A DNA stretch of 64,000 nucleotides from Teratosphaeria epicoccoides (taxonomy: Eukaryota; Ascomycota; Dothideomycetes; Mycosphaerellales; Teratosphaeriaceae), in assembly GCA_021401465.1 (NCBI GenBank), contig JADDMT010000036.1, forward strand, positions 248,001-312,000, written 5' to 3'. Position 1 is the stretch's first letter; each line of letters begins with the position of its first letter. A model generated the notes under the pieces. That model was not told the DNA's origin. It made no database searches and saw only the letters and a list, made by a program, of their open reading frames with translations. Below, piece by piece: positions 10,176 through 20,988 of this stretch. The position numbers and the translations under genes were made by a program.

Positions 10176-11831
10176 ATGTCTGGCAAGGACGGCTCTCATC
10201 GCTCATCGAGGCGAGTAGCAGATATGGCCTCCAACAATGCCGCTATTGTGCTTCAACAGGTCTTCGACATGCTCAAGCGCCTTGAGCGTAATGGCGTACA
10301 AGAAGAGGTCGAAACCTCAGGTCCTACCAATGTGCAGGTCTACCACAGTCCAACGATTGTCCAATTCTATTTTGGTGACACTGGGTCAGCCAAGGCTGGC
10401 GGTGATGACAGGTCTGCAGCGGTTGACGGTGCGCCGAAGGGCTATGTCAAGGACGGACGGGTGGAGGTACCTGTAGGGCACGGGCAGCATTCTCTTGGGG
10501 ACTCTGCGCGCCGGGAAGACGACGCGGGAGCTGCTGATAGACGTTATTCAGTTGATGCCGCAGAGCTTCGAGCTCAGCAGCAGCAGCGACCTAACAATGC
10601 TGCGGCGGGTTTTGACGGACCCAAGACGCCCGATGATGCGACGACGACAGATTCCATGAATCGACGCGCGGGTCACTTGATAACGGCTTTACAGCGTGGC
10701 TGGAAGCTCAGTCCACGACATCGCCGAATGCTTTGCATCGCTGCTCTGGAACAGCCACCTGAACCGTACGAGGAGCATAGAAGGCCGAGTTCAGCTGCTC
10801 AATTTCACCACCCAGACAACGAGGCAGATGTGAATGATGCCGACGAGATAGCTGCTAATCGCAATACAGCAGATCTATCGCCAGAATCTCGCCTACGTCA
10901 CTATAAGCAACAATATTTGGACCAGACTCACGGCCTTTGCGACACTGATGACACCACTCCTCGTAGCCCGAAGTCTAAGCCCACGACTTCGGCGCGTAAT
11001 AAGCACATCCAAGGCTCTCAGGGCGAGATTGGGGTACAAGAAGCGTCAGCCTGCGGAGCCAGCCACAAGGATGCTGAAGAGATTACTGTCTCTGCTGCAT
11101 CACGTCGCCGGAACACAGGCTCCAGAAACGGCTTCAGGACGCCAAGCCTTTCTGCCAAACTGCATGCCAACCACAAGCGCCTTGGTAATAGCTCTGGGCC
11201 CGCGGAGATGCCTGCAGCAGAAGTTCAGAGCCTTGGTCATCTTTCTGGTGCAGAACGATTCCAGCCTAGGAATCGTGTAGGACGTCCACAGTCGGTCCAT
11301 AGTCCGAAGATGATGCCCACAGGCACCAGCAAGAACCGTTATTCTTTTCTCAAAAGCTTTATGGACGGCCAGCTGGTGAAGAAGAGGAATGCCTCGGAGG
11401 CTGTTGCACTCGAAGAAGAGCCTGTCACCAGCGAACAAAGTGAGCAGGTCGACGGAGACGCAGCGGGTGACTCTGTCGAGGGCCTGAGAGCGGAGCAGAA
11501 GGCTGACCGGGATGATGAGGATGAGGAGGAGATACAGGTTCATCGACCGAGAACTAAGAAACGCAAAATCTCATCCGAAAGCAGCGATGAGGAGGTGGTT
11601 GTAAGTGAGCAGATGCGAAAGCTTTTGCAGAGGCTAACAGCTGCCAGGACGACAGAGAGGGCGATCTTTGAGGCACAGATATCTTCTCATTCCGCGGACT
11701 CGGCAGGTATAGAAGCAATGAGATTGGATTATGCGCACAGGAAGGCAAAGGCATATCGGAAACGTGTTGAGAAGCAAATTGAGAAGCAGGTCGGAGAGGT
11801 GGACTGGACGGGGTTGACTTGGTCTTCGTAG
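10176..11831 (+). CDS. Low-complexity protein with HSPxIVQFY motif and C-terminal coiled coil
   Basis: Predicted 551-aa protein without introns and without a domain I recognise. A short hydrophobic block near residues 55-67 (YHSPTIVQFYFGD) follows a helical segment (AAIVLQQVFDMLKRLERNG). A second ordered patch is LITALQRGWKLSPRHRRMLCIAALEQ at about 168-195. The remainder is disordered and charged, with a basic cluster RPRTKKRKISS near 456 that could act as a nuclear localisation signal, followed by a predicted coiled coil (SEQMRKLLQRLTAARTTERA and on to the end). The next gene downstream on the same strand has the same kind of motif near its N-terminus, which suggests an old duplication. A nuclear regulatory or scaffolding role is possible but unproven. 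Confidence 0.6.
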   Translation: MSGKDGSHRSSRRVADMASNNAAIVLQQVFDMLKRLERNGVQEEVETSGPTNVQVYHSPTIVQFYFGDTGSAKAGGDDRSAAVDGAPKGYVKDGRVEVPVGHGQHSLGDSARREDDAGAADRRYSVDAAELRAQQQQRPNNAAAGFDGPKTPDDATTTDSMNRRAGHLITALQRGWKLSPRHRRMLCIAALEQPPEPYEEHRRPSSAAQFHHPDNEADVNDADEIAANRNTADLSPESRLRHYKQQYLDQTHGLCDTDDTTPRSPKSKPTTSARNKHIQGSQGEIGVQEASACGASHKDAEEITVSAASRRRNTGSRNGFRTPSLSAKLHANHKRLGNSSGPAEMPAAEVQSLGHLSGAERFQPRNRVGRPQSVHSPKMMPTGTSKNRYSFLKSFMDGQLVKKRNASEAVALEEEPVTSEQSEQVDGDAAGDSVEGLRAEQKADRDDEDEEEIQVHRPRTKKRKISSESSDEEVVVSEQMRKLLQRLTAARTTERAIFEAQISSHSADSAGIEAMRLDYAHRKAKAYRKRVEKQIEKQVGEVDWTGLTWSS

Positions 11832-12217
11832 GTAGCATTGCTTTCTCTGGTTGCGGAGGCTGTACTTGGGTGTGGTATCTTAGGATCTTGTCACCGTCCG
11901 GCCTCATTGACGCACCCGTACCTAATGCTGGCTGGGCGCACCCGAACACCTACCGCCCTAGCACCTCTTCCATCTGTTCAGATGCTCCAACGCAAAGAAG
12001 CTTACTGGACTGAGGGCGCGACTACAAAAGGCACTTTGTCAGGGAAGTGATTCTAGGAGCAGACTCAAAGGCTCTGGCTTGCCAGAACCATCCAAGCTGT
12101 CTACTGATCAAAGCCTTGATGGCAAACTTATCCCTGCTGTGCTGGCATTTAAGAGACCGTCCTGACGATATATTTTGACCCATGATCTAGCTGCGCATTC
12201 AGGCATCGCCGCCGACC
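11832..12217. other. Intergenic region, 386 bp
   Basis: Spacer between the two motif-sharing genes. No feature seen beyond short antisense frames. Confidence 0.4.
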
Positions 12218-14410
12218 ATGACACGGCGACCACCATGCATTCCGGCGAACGAGCAGGCAGATGCTGCTGATGACACCACATACGCTCGTCGGGCATCAAC
12301 GTCGTCAAGTGTCCGTCAACACTACAGCCCATTCATTGTCCAGTACTACATTTCAGGCGATCTCAATAAGCTTTATGCGCCTGGCTGCGTCTCTCCTGAC
12401 AAGACCGTGCCACGCGACAAGCGCAAAAGGACGGACGAAAATGGTTGGCCGAACAAGCGTCGCCAGCAGGAGCCACCTTCAAGTGATGGCGAAGGTGATA
12501 GCGAACACCACGAGACCGTTCGCGGGAGACCTGCCTCGCCTTTCCGGCCGGCAGATCGACAGCCAGATACGACGTCGCGCGATCGCTTGATGAATCACTC
12601 GAACAGCATGTTTGGTGTCGACGATGGCAACTTGACCGATCAGCAGTTTATCATGGCCGTCGCGAGCCACCGCAGGGAGCCGATGTCTGCAGAAGTTTTA
12701 TCGACTCTGCGCAGGTTGATTTCAGACATGAAAGCTATTGAAACGGAAGAGCATAAGAGCGGTATCGATGGTCCCCGCCGGGTCACGTTTGACAGATCCG
12801 ATGCCTTCAGCGAGAAGGGCGGGCAATACAATGAAGGGTACGCTGGGCCTATCGAAGGTAGACATGGGCAGTGGGAGTTCTCTAGCTATGGAATGGGATT
12901 TCGAGAGAACGCATGCTCTGCCGAGGCGCTCGCGAAGCTGAATTACGGAAGTCAGGGGAAATTCTCGGATGTGAAATTTCCGACGCCGCAGCAACTGTAC
13001 GAGAGCGGCATTCCGTGGACTAGGAATACGAGGAACTTGGTGTGGGTGCCGGACGATGAGAGGGAGAAGCTAATGGGCAAGCGACTCCCAGAGGATTCCA
13101 CTTATCGGTATCGCCTCTCCGAGACTGAGGAAGCGCAGAACGTCGGCAGTGAAAGAGGCAAGAAGACAGCCGAAACTGGCAAGCGGCGAGGAGGAGGCGG
13201 AGGCAAACGTGGCAGCGTTGCACTTCCAGGTAGCTCCCGCGGCGCAAATGGCTCTCGGAGCCACCAAGGTGGCGAAGGAGCACGATATTCCAGATCCGAG
13301 ATCGGCGGAAGTGGTGGATTTGGCGCAACGGATGGACTGGAGGGTCAAGAGGATGCGGTATTAGCAGCGCAGACTGTCACTTCGGCTAACGGCGACGAGG
13401 CTACGGCGGGTGCTGATCAGCAGTTGCCCAGCAGCGCAAACCACGGGCTGAACCCTGCATCACAATCAGGCTCAAGGTCGCACGCTGGAGAAGCGACTGG
13501 ACAGACCAAAACAAGGCCCGGCTACTACTATGCTGACGAGCCGCCCAAAAACCCAATTGATGAGGGTGTTAAGGACAAGAAGCGTCGGTCCACACAGCCA
13601 ATACGCTGGGCAGATGAGATGAATACAAATGGTTATCGGCAAGATAATCAAAAGGGCAGGGCATCATCTGTATCCAGCTCTGTCGGCGAAGCCGCTGCTG
13701 GCAGACAGAGGACAGGCTTTGCACCGCAGGCGTCTTCCACAGTACAGGGCAAGCGCACTATGACTATGCCTAGACGCACGCCCGCCGCAGAACCAAGGCC
13801 CAGGCCCAGACTTTCACTCGCGGGCTTTCCCGAGGACAATGCCAGTCTCGTGGAAGACGAAGAGGAAGACGAAGGAGAAAAGAAAGACAAAGATGGCGAT
13901 GATGACGGAGAGACCCCAAGACACGGGTCAATCTCCAGCACTTCGAGCAAAGCGGTAGTAGCTGCGCAGCAAGCAGGGCGCAGCGGCAGGGCGCCATCCA
14001 CCCACAGCACCCACACCAGTGGAAGCGCTCAGGGCACAACCGCTGTGAAGCCGAACCCTCAGCTTCGCGAGGCGCTGAAGACCAAGACGAAGGCCGAGAT
14101 CACTGGCCAGATCGACCAGACGCATCACGCCGAAACACAGCACGACCCGAGTGATAGTGACCAGCAGATTTATCAGACTGTTATGAATTACATCGACGCC
14201 ACGAGGCGCAAACATGGGTCAGAGAGAGATATTTCTGCGCACCATGTCAAAGACGGCCTGATGAGGTCTGAGTATGCGCGATCAATGCCGGTGCATTACA
14301 GGCCTGATCTGATAGAGAGATACCTGCATCGCATGGCGGAACGTGGATTGCTGAAGCTGACGCGGGACAAGACGCAGGGAATGCTGCTCGTGTCGAAGGA
14401 AGCCGCGTGA
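12218..14410 (+). CDS. Large disordered protein with YSPFIVQYY motif and winged-helix-like C-terminus
   Basis: Predicted 730-aa protein, single exon. Near residues 34-46 it has HYSPFIVQYYISGD, which resembles HSPTIVQFYFGD at the same relative position in the upstream neighbour. A basic patch KRKRTDENGWPNKRR (about 68-82) looks like a bipartite nuclear signal. Residues 130-175 contain an ordered helical segment (TDQQFIMAVASHRREPM...LRRLISDMK). The centre (about 300-640) is low-complexity, rich in G, S, R, K and E, with acidic runs near 550. The last 85 residues (from DQQIYQTVMNYIDATRRKHG to the end) alternate helices and short strands in a pattern compatible with a small winged helix. No enzyme motif is visible, so function is unknown. 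Confidence 0.6.
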   Translation: MTRRPPCIPANEQADAADDTTYARRASTSSSVRQHYSPFIVQYYISGDLNKLYAPGCVSPDKTVPRDKRKRTDENGWPNKRRQQEPPSSDGEGDSEHHETVRGRPASPFRPADRQPDTTSRDRLMNHSNSMFGVDDGNLTDQQFIMAVASHRREPMSAEVLSTLRRLISDMKAIETEEHKSGIDGPRRVTFDRSDAFSEKGGQYNEGYAGPIEGRHGQWEFSSYGMGFRENACSAEALAKLNYGSQGKFSDVKFPTPQQLYESGIPWTRNTRNLVWVPDDEREKLMGKRLPEDSTYRYRLSETEEAQNVGSERGKKTAETGKRRGGGGGKRGSVALPGSSRGANGSRSHQGGEGARYSRSEIGGSGGFGATDGLEGQEDAVLAAQTVTSANGDEATAGADQQLPSSANHGLNPASQSGSRSHAGEATGQTKTRPGYYYADEPPKNPIDEGVKDKKRRSTQPIRWADEMNTNGYRQDNQKGRASSVSSSVGEAAAGRQRTGFAPQASSTVQGKRTMTMPRRTPAAEPRPRPRLSLAGFPEDNASLVEDEEEDEGEKKDKDGDDDGETPRHGSISSTSSKAVVAAQQAGRSGRAPSTHSTHTSGSAQGTTAVKPNPQLREALKTKTKAEITGQIDQTHHAETQHDPSDSDQQIYQTVMNYIDATRRKHGSERDISAHHVKDGLMRSEYARSMPVHYRPDLIERYLHRMAERGLLKLTRDKTQGMLLVSKEAA

Positions 14411-15192
14411 ATCGTCGGGGCCTGAATCTATTGAGTAGACCTGAGCGGTATGACAGCGGTGCAGAGATAGACCGCACGCGCCCATTTTCCGCTTGCAATA
14501 TGACACAGCGTTTCTGCTCTGGCGAAGGACGCCGTTGTGGTAGACTGCTGGCGAGGTGACGAGCTTGCTGGCCTGGTCCTCTTCCCATTGCTTCTGCGTG
14601 GGAAGAGTGGCGAGTTGGCAAGAAGTCAATCTTGGATCTTTCCTGTCGCATGTCGCAGGTGAGTTCTTTCCTTCAGGTGCAGTGTTGTCAAATTGAAAAT
14701 CAAGAGTGGATCCCATGTGCGTCCGGTGCGGCCCGAGGCCTGCCGCCAGAGCGGACCCTCGGGAGTGGATTGCGGGGTTCCTATGTACGGGATGAACCGC
14801 GTGATTCTGTTTTTGTAGACACACGACGGTCACTCAAGCAGCCAAGCTGCCAAGGTTTACCAAGGAGACGGCGGCAACCCTCCATAGCTGAGCATCGTAA
14901 TCATGAACCAAAGAACGTAAGTCTGTGGATCTCTCCTGCTCTTCCAACTCCTACTCCCATTGCCTTTGGACTATCAATTTGCACGCTCGTTTGATATTGA
15001 GACAGGAAGCGGCCTCAGAATCGAGGGGATTACGAATAAGGAGCGACGCGAACTGGGCAGGAGCTTGGCAGGAGAGTGAGACGGGGCGCTAGAATCTGTG
15101 ACGCGGCGTGCCGGTACACGCAATATCACGAACAGCGACATCAGGCCCATAGCATAGTTGGGACGGTCCTCGCGCGCACACTGTCGCCCACA
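14411..15192. other. Intergenic region, 782 bp
   Basis: Promoter side of the GH76 gene. No conserved ORF, repeat or RNA gene visible. An in-frame extension of the next gene back to 15076 is not conserved. Confidence 0.4.
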
Positions 15193-16682
15193 ATGCGGTT
15201 CTACGCGGCAGTTGGCGCGCTGCTGCTCTCGTCTGCAGCAGCGATAGACCTGGATATCAACAGCCCAGACTCAATCAAGCAGGCCGCGAAAACGATCGCC
15301 TACGGCATGATGAGTTACTACAAGGGTAATCTCACCGGCGGCACACCCGGTCTCCTCCCGGGGGAATACTACTGGTGGGAGGCAGGCGCCATGTTCGGCG
15401 CCATGATTGACTACTGGTACTACACTGGCGATACGTCCTACAACGATGTTGTTATGCAGGCCATGTTGTTCCAAGTCGGCGACAATGACTACATGCCTCC
15501 CAACCAGACAAAGTCATTGGGTAACGATGACCAAGGTTTTTGGGGCATCGCAGCCATGAGCGCAGCTGAACAAAAGTTTCCGAACCCGCCGAGCGATTCA
15601 CCGCAATGGCTGGCGCTGGCACAAGCAGTCTTCAATACGCAGGCCCGGCGATGGGATGATACCTCTTGTGGTGGTGGCCTGAAGTGGCAGATCTTCGCCT
15701 TCAACAATGGGTACAATTACAAGAACAGCATTTCCAATGGCTGCTTCTTCAACTTGGCGGCGAGATTAGGGTTATATACCGGGAACACGACATTCAATGA
15801 GTGGGCAGAGCGAACGTGGGATTGGCAGGAGAATGTCGGATTGATCGACTCGTCCACGTACAGTATTTATGATGGTTCCAACGATGACCAGAATTGTTCT
15901 TCGTTGAATCACATCCAGTGGACATACAATTCTGGTGTATTCTTGCTAGGTGCCAGCGCCATGTGGAACATGGTACGCGCGCGAACATCTCCTTTCGATG
16001 GCAGTTTGAACGCTTCTCGCTGACTCCTCGCTGCAGTCCATGAACTCCAATAGCTCCTCCGACTCCAACTCAAACGGGGACGCCGCTAAGTGGGAAGCAC
16101 GCATCCGGGGTCTGATCCAAGGCGCAAATGTTTTCTTCCAGAACGACATCATGTACGAAGTCGCCTGCGAGCCAGGAGGCAACTGCAATACGGATCAGCA
16201 ATCTTTCAAAGCGTACTTGTCGCGCTGGATGGCTGCGTCCCAGAAACTTGCGCCTTTCGTCGCGGACCTTGTTCAGCCGAAGTTGAAAGCCAGTGCACAG
16301 GCGGCTGCGAAGAGCTGCAGCGGCGGTAGCGATGGAGTAACGTGCGGCACAAAGTGGACGACTGGTAGCTGGGACGGCGCCTCTGGAGTTGGGCAGCAAA
16401 TGAATGCGCTTGAGGTCATACAGGGGCTTTTGATCGACACTGCTCCTGGGCCGGTGACTCAAACTGAGGGTGGTATTTCGCAGGGGAACCCCTCTGGAGG
16501 TACAGGAGGCGACAGCAACCCGATCGCGCCCAAGCCTATCACCACCGGCGACAAAGCAGGTGCTGGTATATTGACTGCGCTTGTCTTGATTGGATTGCTG
16601 GGAGGCGCATGGTATGTTTCGCGACATCTTAGCCCCAATGTCTGGGCGGTGCTGACTGTCCTGCAGGTGGATGGTCTTATGA
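15193..16682 (+). CDS. GH76 mannan endo-1,6-alpha-mannosidase (DCW1/DFG5 type)
   Basis: GPI-anchored cell-wall enzyme of glycoside hydrolase family 76, about 456 aa. DCW1/DFG5 proteins act on the alpha-1,6-mannose of GPI glycans to cross-link wall mannoproteins. Exons are 15193-15972, 16037-16611 and 16667-16682; the last codes only the end of the C-terminal hydrophobic tail. The protein has a signal peptide (MRFYAAVGALLLSSAAA), family motifs SYYKGNLTGG, GEYYWWEAGAMFG and MIDYWYYTGD, the catalytic Asp pair in LGNDDQGFWG, ARRWDDTSCGGGLKWQ, and a tail of small residues followed by AGAGILTALVLIGLLGGAWW as a GPI signal. The intron at 16612-16666 is supported because splicing gives GGAWWMVL-stop; without it the frame runs into unrelated sequence. 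Confidence 0.92.
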
Positions 16683-17189
16683 TCAATCACGATCCTTCGA
16701 GAACTACGAATAATGTGTCATATGGCTGGTGCGCAGCAGTGCGAAATACTCTGCTGCGTGAGCGGAAAGGGAATGCAGGATATGCTGAAGGCGTTGCTTG
16801 CTTTGTAACGGCCCACGGGCCTTTGGCAGGCGTTCGGTTTGGACACTGCGACGTCATTTGATCTGTCTGGAAGGGGTTTTTCGAACAACCAGGACTTTGC
16901 GCTCTCTTCAAATGTATCTTCCCACGACAGCAGCAATGTCGAAGAGCAAAATTTCTGTTGATCGCATCGCGTGAGCCAACAACGATCTCACTTTGCCCCG
17001 CCAACACGCGTGCTGCACTGAGGATTTGAAACTCGGCGTGCAGCTGAATATTCAACCTCATTATGCGAGTGAATTTGACGACTTGATATCGCTACAGGTA
17101 TGTAGATCGGAGTGTAGACGCATTTGCAGCAGGCGCTGCGTCCCGACTGAGACTGCGGTCTGCGGCTGAAGATTGCTGACCAAGAATCA
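16683..17189. other. Intergenic region, 507 bp
   Basis: Nothing recognisable beyond the 3' flank of the GH76 gene. Confidence 0.4.
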
Positions 17190-17951
17190 ATGGACAGAAT
17201 GACTGCGACACAGCAAGATCTGCCCGTCGAGCTGCTGACACTGATCTGCGATGCACTCGAGGGTAGCGAGCTCTGACGCCGCTACTGTGCAGGACAGCAA
17301 GCGAAGCAGGTACTCTGCCGCACATGGTACGATGGCGCACGCTCGATCGACATCTCAGGCCTAGAGGTCGCGAATGTGAACGTGCTTGGGTCTCATCTCG
17401 ACGAGTTGACGAAGGGACGTTTCAGGCAGGGGACGGGAAACCGGCAGCTCATGCACAAGAATAGGCGCCAGCTGCGCCTACGCATTCTCGATCATGCATG
17501 GGACAGGATGGGCGCAAAGATCATTGACGAAAATCCTGAAGTTAACAGTGAGGATGACTTTGTTGAGCTGCCGAGTCCAGCTGAGTACCCAGGCAGGAGA
17601 TGGGACTGTGCTCTGGCGCCTGATCTGTCAGACGAGACCATGGTCCAGGCGTGGCGTGTGTGGCCTTCCGAAGTGCAACCAAGTCTGGACGACCTGGCCT
17701 CCGACCTGCGCAATCTTAGCGCGCTCGAAACCTCGTTGCGGCACTTTCGAGATCGAGAGCAAGGACTTGATGCGAATTATATCAGCTCGCAGACGATTCA
17801 GTGCATCGTCGATACTCTGCCTGTCATGCATGATCTATCGGGCGGCCTTGACTTGGGAGCTGGCGGCTCAAGGCTCTTTCCGCTGACAGGTGGCGTTCGA
17901 CACATCTGCCCTTGCGATCGCAAACATGTGGCCGAGAGTCGTCCACGTTAG
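17190..17951 (+). pseudogene. F-box-like gene interrupted by TGA
   Basis: An ATG at 17190 opens with a recognisable F-box start (QDLPVELLTLICDALEG), hits TGA at 17274, and the same frame then continues for about 225 codons with VLCRTWYDGARSIDISGLEV and helical, leucine-rich sequence to a stop at 17949. F-box proteins are SCF ubiquitin-ligase substrate adaptors. A 30-nt GT-AG interval (17262-17291) would remove the TGA in frame, but this is far shorter than other introns here, so a nonsense mutation is at least as likely. Further downstream a different frame has FDTSALAIANMWPRV, which resembles continuing F-box-protein sequence, suggesting an additional frameshift near 17.88 kb. Start, end and identity are uncertain. 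Confidence 0.4.
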
Positions 17952-18354
17952 GGTCGGAATGCGGCGTATCCGTCCGGCGATGCTCGTACCGCCGCACCCT
18001 GTCGCTTTACCGAAAGGCCAGATCAGATGCAAATCCTTCTTGCTGAAGCGCCATGTTCCAGCTTTTCAAGCGGGTCGAGACTGCTACGACGCTCGCCCTT
18101 GCCTGGATGGTCACGGCAGCACTGGTCAGCGCTGCTTGGGAAGACTGGACAGAGAGCATGATCACAAGATGGGCATGTTTAGGATCTCGTACATTTCCGA
18201 ACCAGGACCGAGCGTCTCGCGTGCGGGCTGCCTGATGTCGCGCACGCTGTTTTTGATGCTGGAATTCCTTGCTGTTGCAAGCGTAAGGAGCTATCCGAGA
18301 AAAGGCGCAACAAGAAGCGAGGCAGGAGGCATGCTAGTGGTATGTGACCACGAC
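17952..18354. other. Possible continuation of decayed F-box gene
   Basis: About 400 bp with an open plus-strand frame (17890-18459) that does not resemble a known protein after its first 20 residues. It could be the frameshifted tail of the preceding gene. Confidence 0.3.
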
Positions 18355-18750
18355 CTACGTACGCTGCCAGCCGTCATCCGCAAGCTGCTCTTTCTGCCAG
18401 CCTCGAATCAGCTCGTCCAAGAGCCATCTCTTCTCCACCAGCTTGCAAATAGCCCATAGCAATTTCTGCTCTGCTTCTGTGGTTTTTCCAAAATTCATAT
18501 CAGCTGCGGCCGCATTACTCGCCTTCTTCACGATCTCGTCGCAAATAAAAGCACATAAGTCCAATATCTTCTTGAATTCACGAGATGCATGGACCGTGAG
18601 GCCTTCTTCGAGACCTTGGAGGGAAACGCCAGCGATGCTGGTGACCTCGTATTTAATGCTGGAGCCGTTGGGTGCTTCGTGTTGTAACTTGTTGATCCTT
18701 TCTTTGAGTTCCGTTTGGAGGATTGTCGTTGGAGACAGAGGGTCTGACAT
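18355..18750 (-). CDS. Small hypothetical helical protein
   Basis: Possible 131-aa protein with an ATG at 18750. Composition is normal for a soluble, mostly helical protein (LKERINKLQHEAPNG, FKKILDLCAFICDEIVKKAS, EQKLLWAICKLVEKRWLLDEL). No domain is recognised and no signal peptide or membrane segment is present. It is on the opposite strand to, and overlaps, an open plus-strand frame, but its amino-acid composition looks more protein-like. It could be extended by introns not recognised here. Confidence 0.42.
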   Translation of the reverse strand: MSDPLSPTTILQTELKERINKLQHEAPNGSSIKYEVTSIAGVSLQGLEEGLTVHASREFKKILDLCAFICDEIVKKASNAAAADMNFGKTTEAEQKLLWAICKLVEKRWLLDELIRGWQKEQLADDGWQRT

Positions 18751-19729
18751 CTCGTAGGTTCAAAAAGCTGGTCACTTCCCATTAAAGCGGCTGCACTGTC
18801 AGATATACACGACTCTGCCGTGTCCCACAAGACGCCATTGCTGCAAGATTCTTCTCGTCGCAGCTCGTGCTTGACCAGCGTCTTCTTATGCCCTCTGCGT
18901 CTGCCTTGACAAAGCATGCAGCAAGCCGAGACTCCCGCACTGCGAAGATGCATGTGGGATATAAGCGTGGTATGAGACCTCCCTTACACAGAGCAGGATG
19001 CAAGCGAAGTCAATTTTGCACGTTGGTCAATCTTGGAACTACTGATGAGGGCCTCCAGAGCGCTATCGAGAGAAGCAAATGGGGCGTGACAAATATTGTT
19101 CCTTGGCGCTTTGGTATTGATTACCTGCTTTACCATCTTCTGATTGCGAAATGGCTATGGTCCGCTAGATGCGCCTGGTACAGTACTCGGCGCATTCTGA
19201 GCCTTGTCCGGCAGCTCTGTGCCAAAGTACGTGGCGCGCAAGTCTCGAGAAATCCGCGCCGTTGTGTTCATCCATCCGTCAATAGAGGATGTCTTGTCTT
19301 TTGATGATGGTAGAGGAACTGAAGGGGCCGGACGGAGGGAGATTTCGAAGAGAGCCGCACTGACCATGGTGATGACTAAGAACGCCTTTTTCAATGAGGG
19401 TTGTTTCTAGTTGGAGTGTACACTACGCCCGCGAGTTGCTCTCCACTGAAAAGTACTCTCAGCGGCGTCACTGGATCGGGTAAACCAATAGCTCTGCTGA
19501 ATTGGCGCTGGGCCTCTGAGAACTCCGCGCAAAACAGTCTTTGGCATCGTATGTGGTCAACGGTAGCGAGCTGAGAGGCTGACGGTACAGTGTCACCAAG
19601 TGCCATTCAATTTTGATCTTTATATCAGCCTGTAGTCACTGCCTACCTTGTTCTTCTCCACATATACTTTTGTTCTTTTCACCTCAGCACCCGGGATCAA
19701 CAGAACCTCTTTGTACATATCAGAGTGTC
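18751..19729. other. Intergenic region, about 980 bp
   Basis: Contains only short ORFs on both strands (for example 18867-19304 plus) with no conserved content. Promoter of the metallo-beta-lactamase-fold gene lies at its right end, with a CT-rich stretch (19665-19720) of the type common before fungal start codons. Confidence 0.4.
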
Positions 19730-20807
19730 ATGGCAGACCCCATCGAACTCGACTCCTTGGAGATCCTCGTCATCATCGACAACGAGCTCGACCCCATCTC
19801 ACCCAGCCCGAGTGAGGCGGTTCAGCAGTCTGGTGGCCTCAGAGAGATCAGCCAGCGCGGTAGTGCCATATCAGACAGAGGCGAAGCCCAGACCGAGATG
19901 AAAATGGCCCAAATCTGCTGCTCTGCTCACGGTCTGTCCCTCATGATCACTGGCATCAAGGACGGCAAAAGCCATACTCTCCTCTTCGACACAGGGCCCA
20001 CGGAAGCTTCATGGGAACAGAATGCCAAGCGCCTGCAAGCAGATATTGGCACAATCGAGACCATTCATCTTTCTCACTGGCATCGCGATCACTCCGGCGG
20101 CATGCTACAAGCTCTTCGCATGATCAACGATGTCAAGAAACATCAGAATTCGGTCAGTGTCGATTTGCATCCTGCACGTCCAGACTACCGCGGTGTCATG
20201 GGTCCACCAGCAGTCTCGTGGGAAGCTGACCCGTCGTTCGAGGAAATCGAGGCGGCAGGCGGCAAGGTGGCAAAGAATGACCAGAGTCATACGGTGTTGG
20301 AGGACTACTTTCTGATCTCGGGCGAGATCCCAAGAGAGACGGCTTATGAGCTCGGGTTGAGAAGAGGCATTAGGTATGAGCATAGTAAAGGAAAGTGGGA
20401 AGCAGATGAGAAGATGGCGGATGAGCGATTCGTGATGTGCAAGTTGAAAGGTGAGCTGTTGTGCCCGGAGTACCTTGATGGTCACTGCTTTCAGACAGAG
20501 GTTGACCTGCATTGCAGATAAAGGTATCGTCATGTTTACGGGTTGTAGTCATGCAGGTGTGGTGAATGCCTCCAGACATGCCGTAACATTAGGCAATGGC
20601 GCGCCGCTGTACGCTGTGATGGGCGGGTATCATCTGGCTGATGGCGAACCAGAGCTGATCAACAATTCCGTGGTCGACCTTGAGGCGCTCGATCCAAAAC
20701 TGTTGCTTGCTGGACATTGCACGGGTTGGCGAGCGAAGTTCAGAATCCAGGAGCAGATGCCTGGACGGCTTGTACCTAGCTTTGTTGGGAACAAATTCGT
20801 GCTGTAA
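19730..20807 (+). CDS. Metallo-beta-lactamase-fold hydrolase
   Basis: MBL-superfamily protein of about 336 aa, exons 19730-20450 and 20518-20807. The 67-nt intron has a GTGAGC donor and a TTGAC branch before TTGCAG, and joins KLK to DKGIVMFTGCSHAG. The zinc-binding signature HWHRDHSGG (His116, His118, Asp120, His121) follows a LLFDTGP strand; downstream ligand candidates are TGCSHAG and GHCTGW. The order matches the group annotated as 7,8-dihydropterin-6-yl-methyl-4-(beta-D-ribofuranosyl)aminobenzene-5'-phosphate synthase-like in bacteria and fungi, but the true substrate is not evident. No signal peptide from the ATG at 19730; an upstream ATG at 19613 would add a hydrophobic leader and cannot be excluded. 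Confidence 0.85.
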
Positions 20808-20988
20808 GACGTCTGGTACCCGCGTGTAGACAACAGCATATACGCAGCTCGCACCTGATGCTTCTCGTAGCTACACATGCGAATGCACCCACGCGTTGCT
20901 TGTGGCGGCCCTATGTCATCCGCAGATTCAGCACCAGAACGCCTCGCTTAGCAGAAAGACTCACAAGCATCCATGTGTACATACAACA
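20808..20988. other. Convergent spacer
   Basis: A 180-bp region between the 3' ends of the MBL-fold gene (plus) and the beta-glucosidase gene (minus). Confidence 0.4.

Noticed and set aside
17262..17291. 30-nt GT...CAG interval as a normal intron
   Set aside because: Too short compared with every other intron in the window (46 nt or more); kept only as a question in the findings.
19155..19394. Apparent small secreted protein (minus strand) with a hydrophobic start
   Set aside because: The first codon is TTG, not ATG; the nearest in-frame ATG would lose most of the hydrophobic segment, and no cysteines are present.
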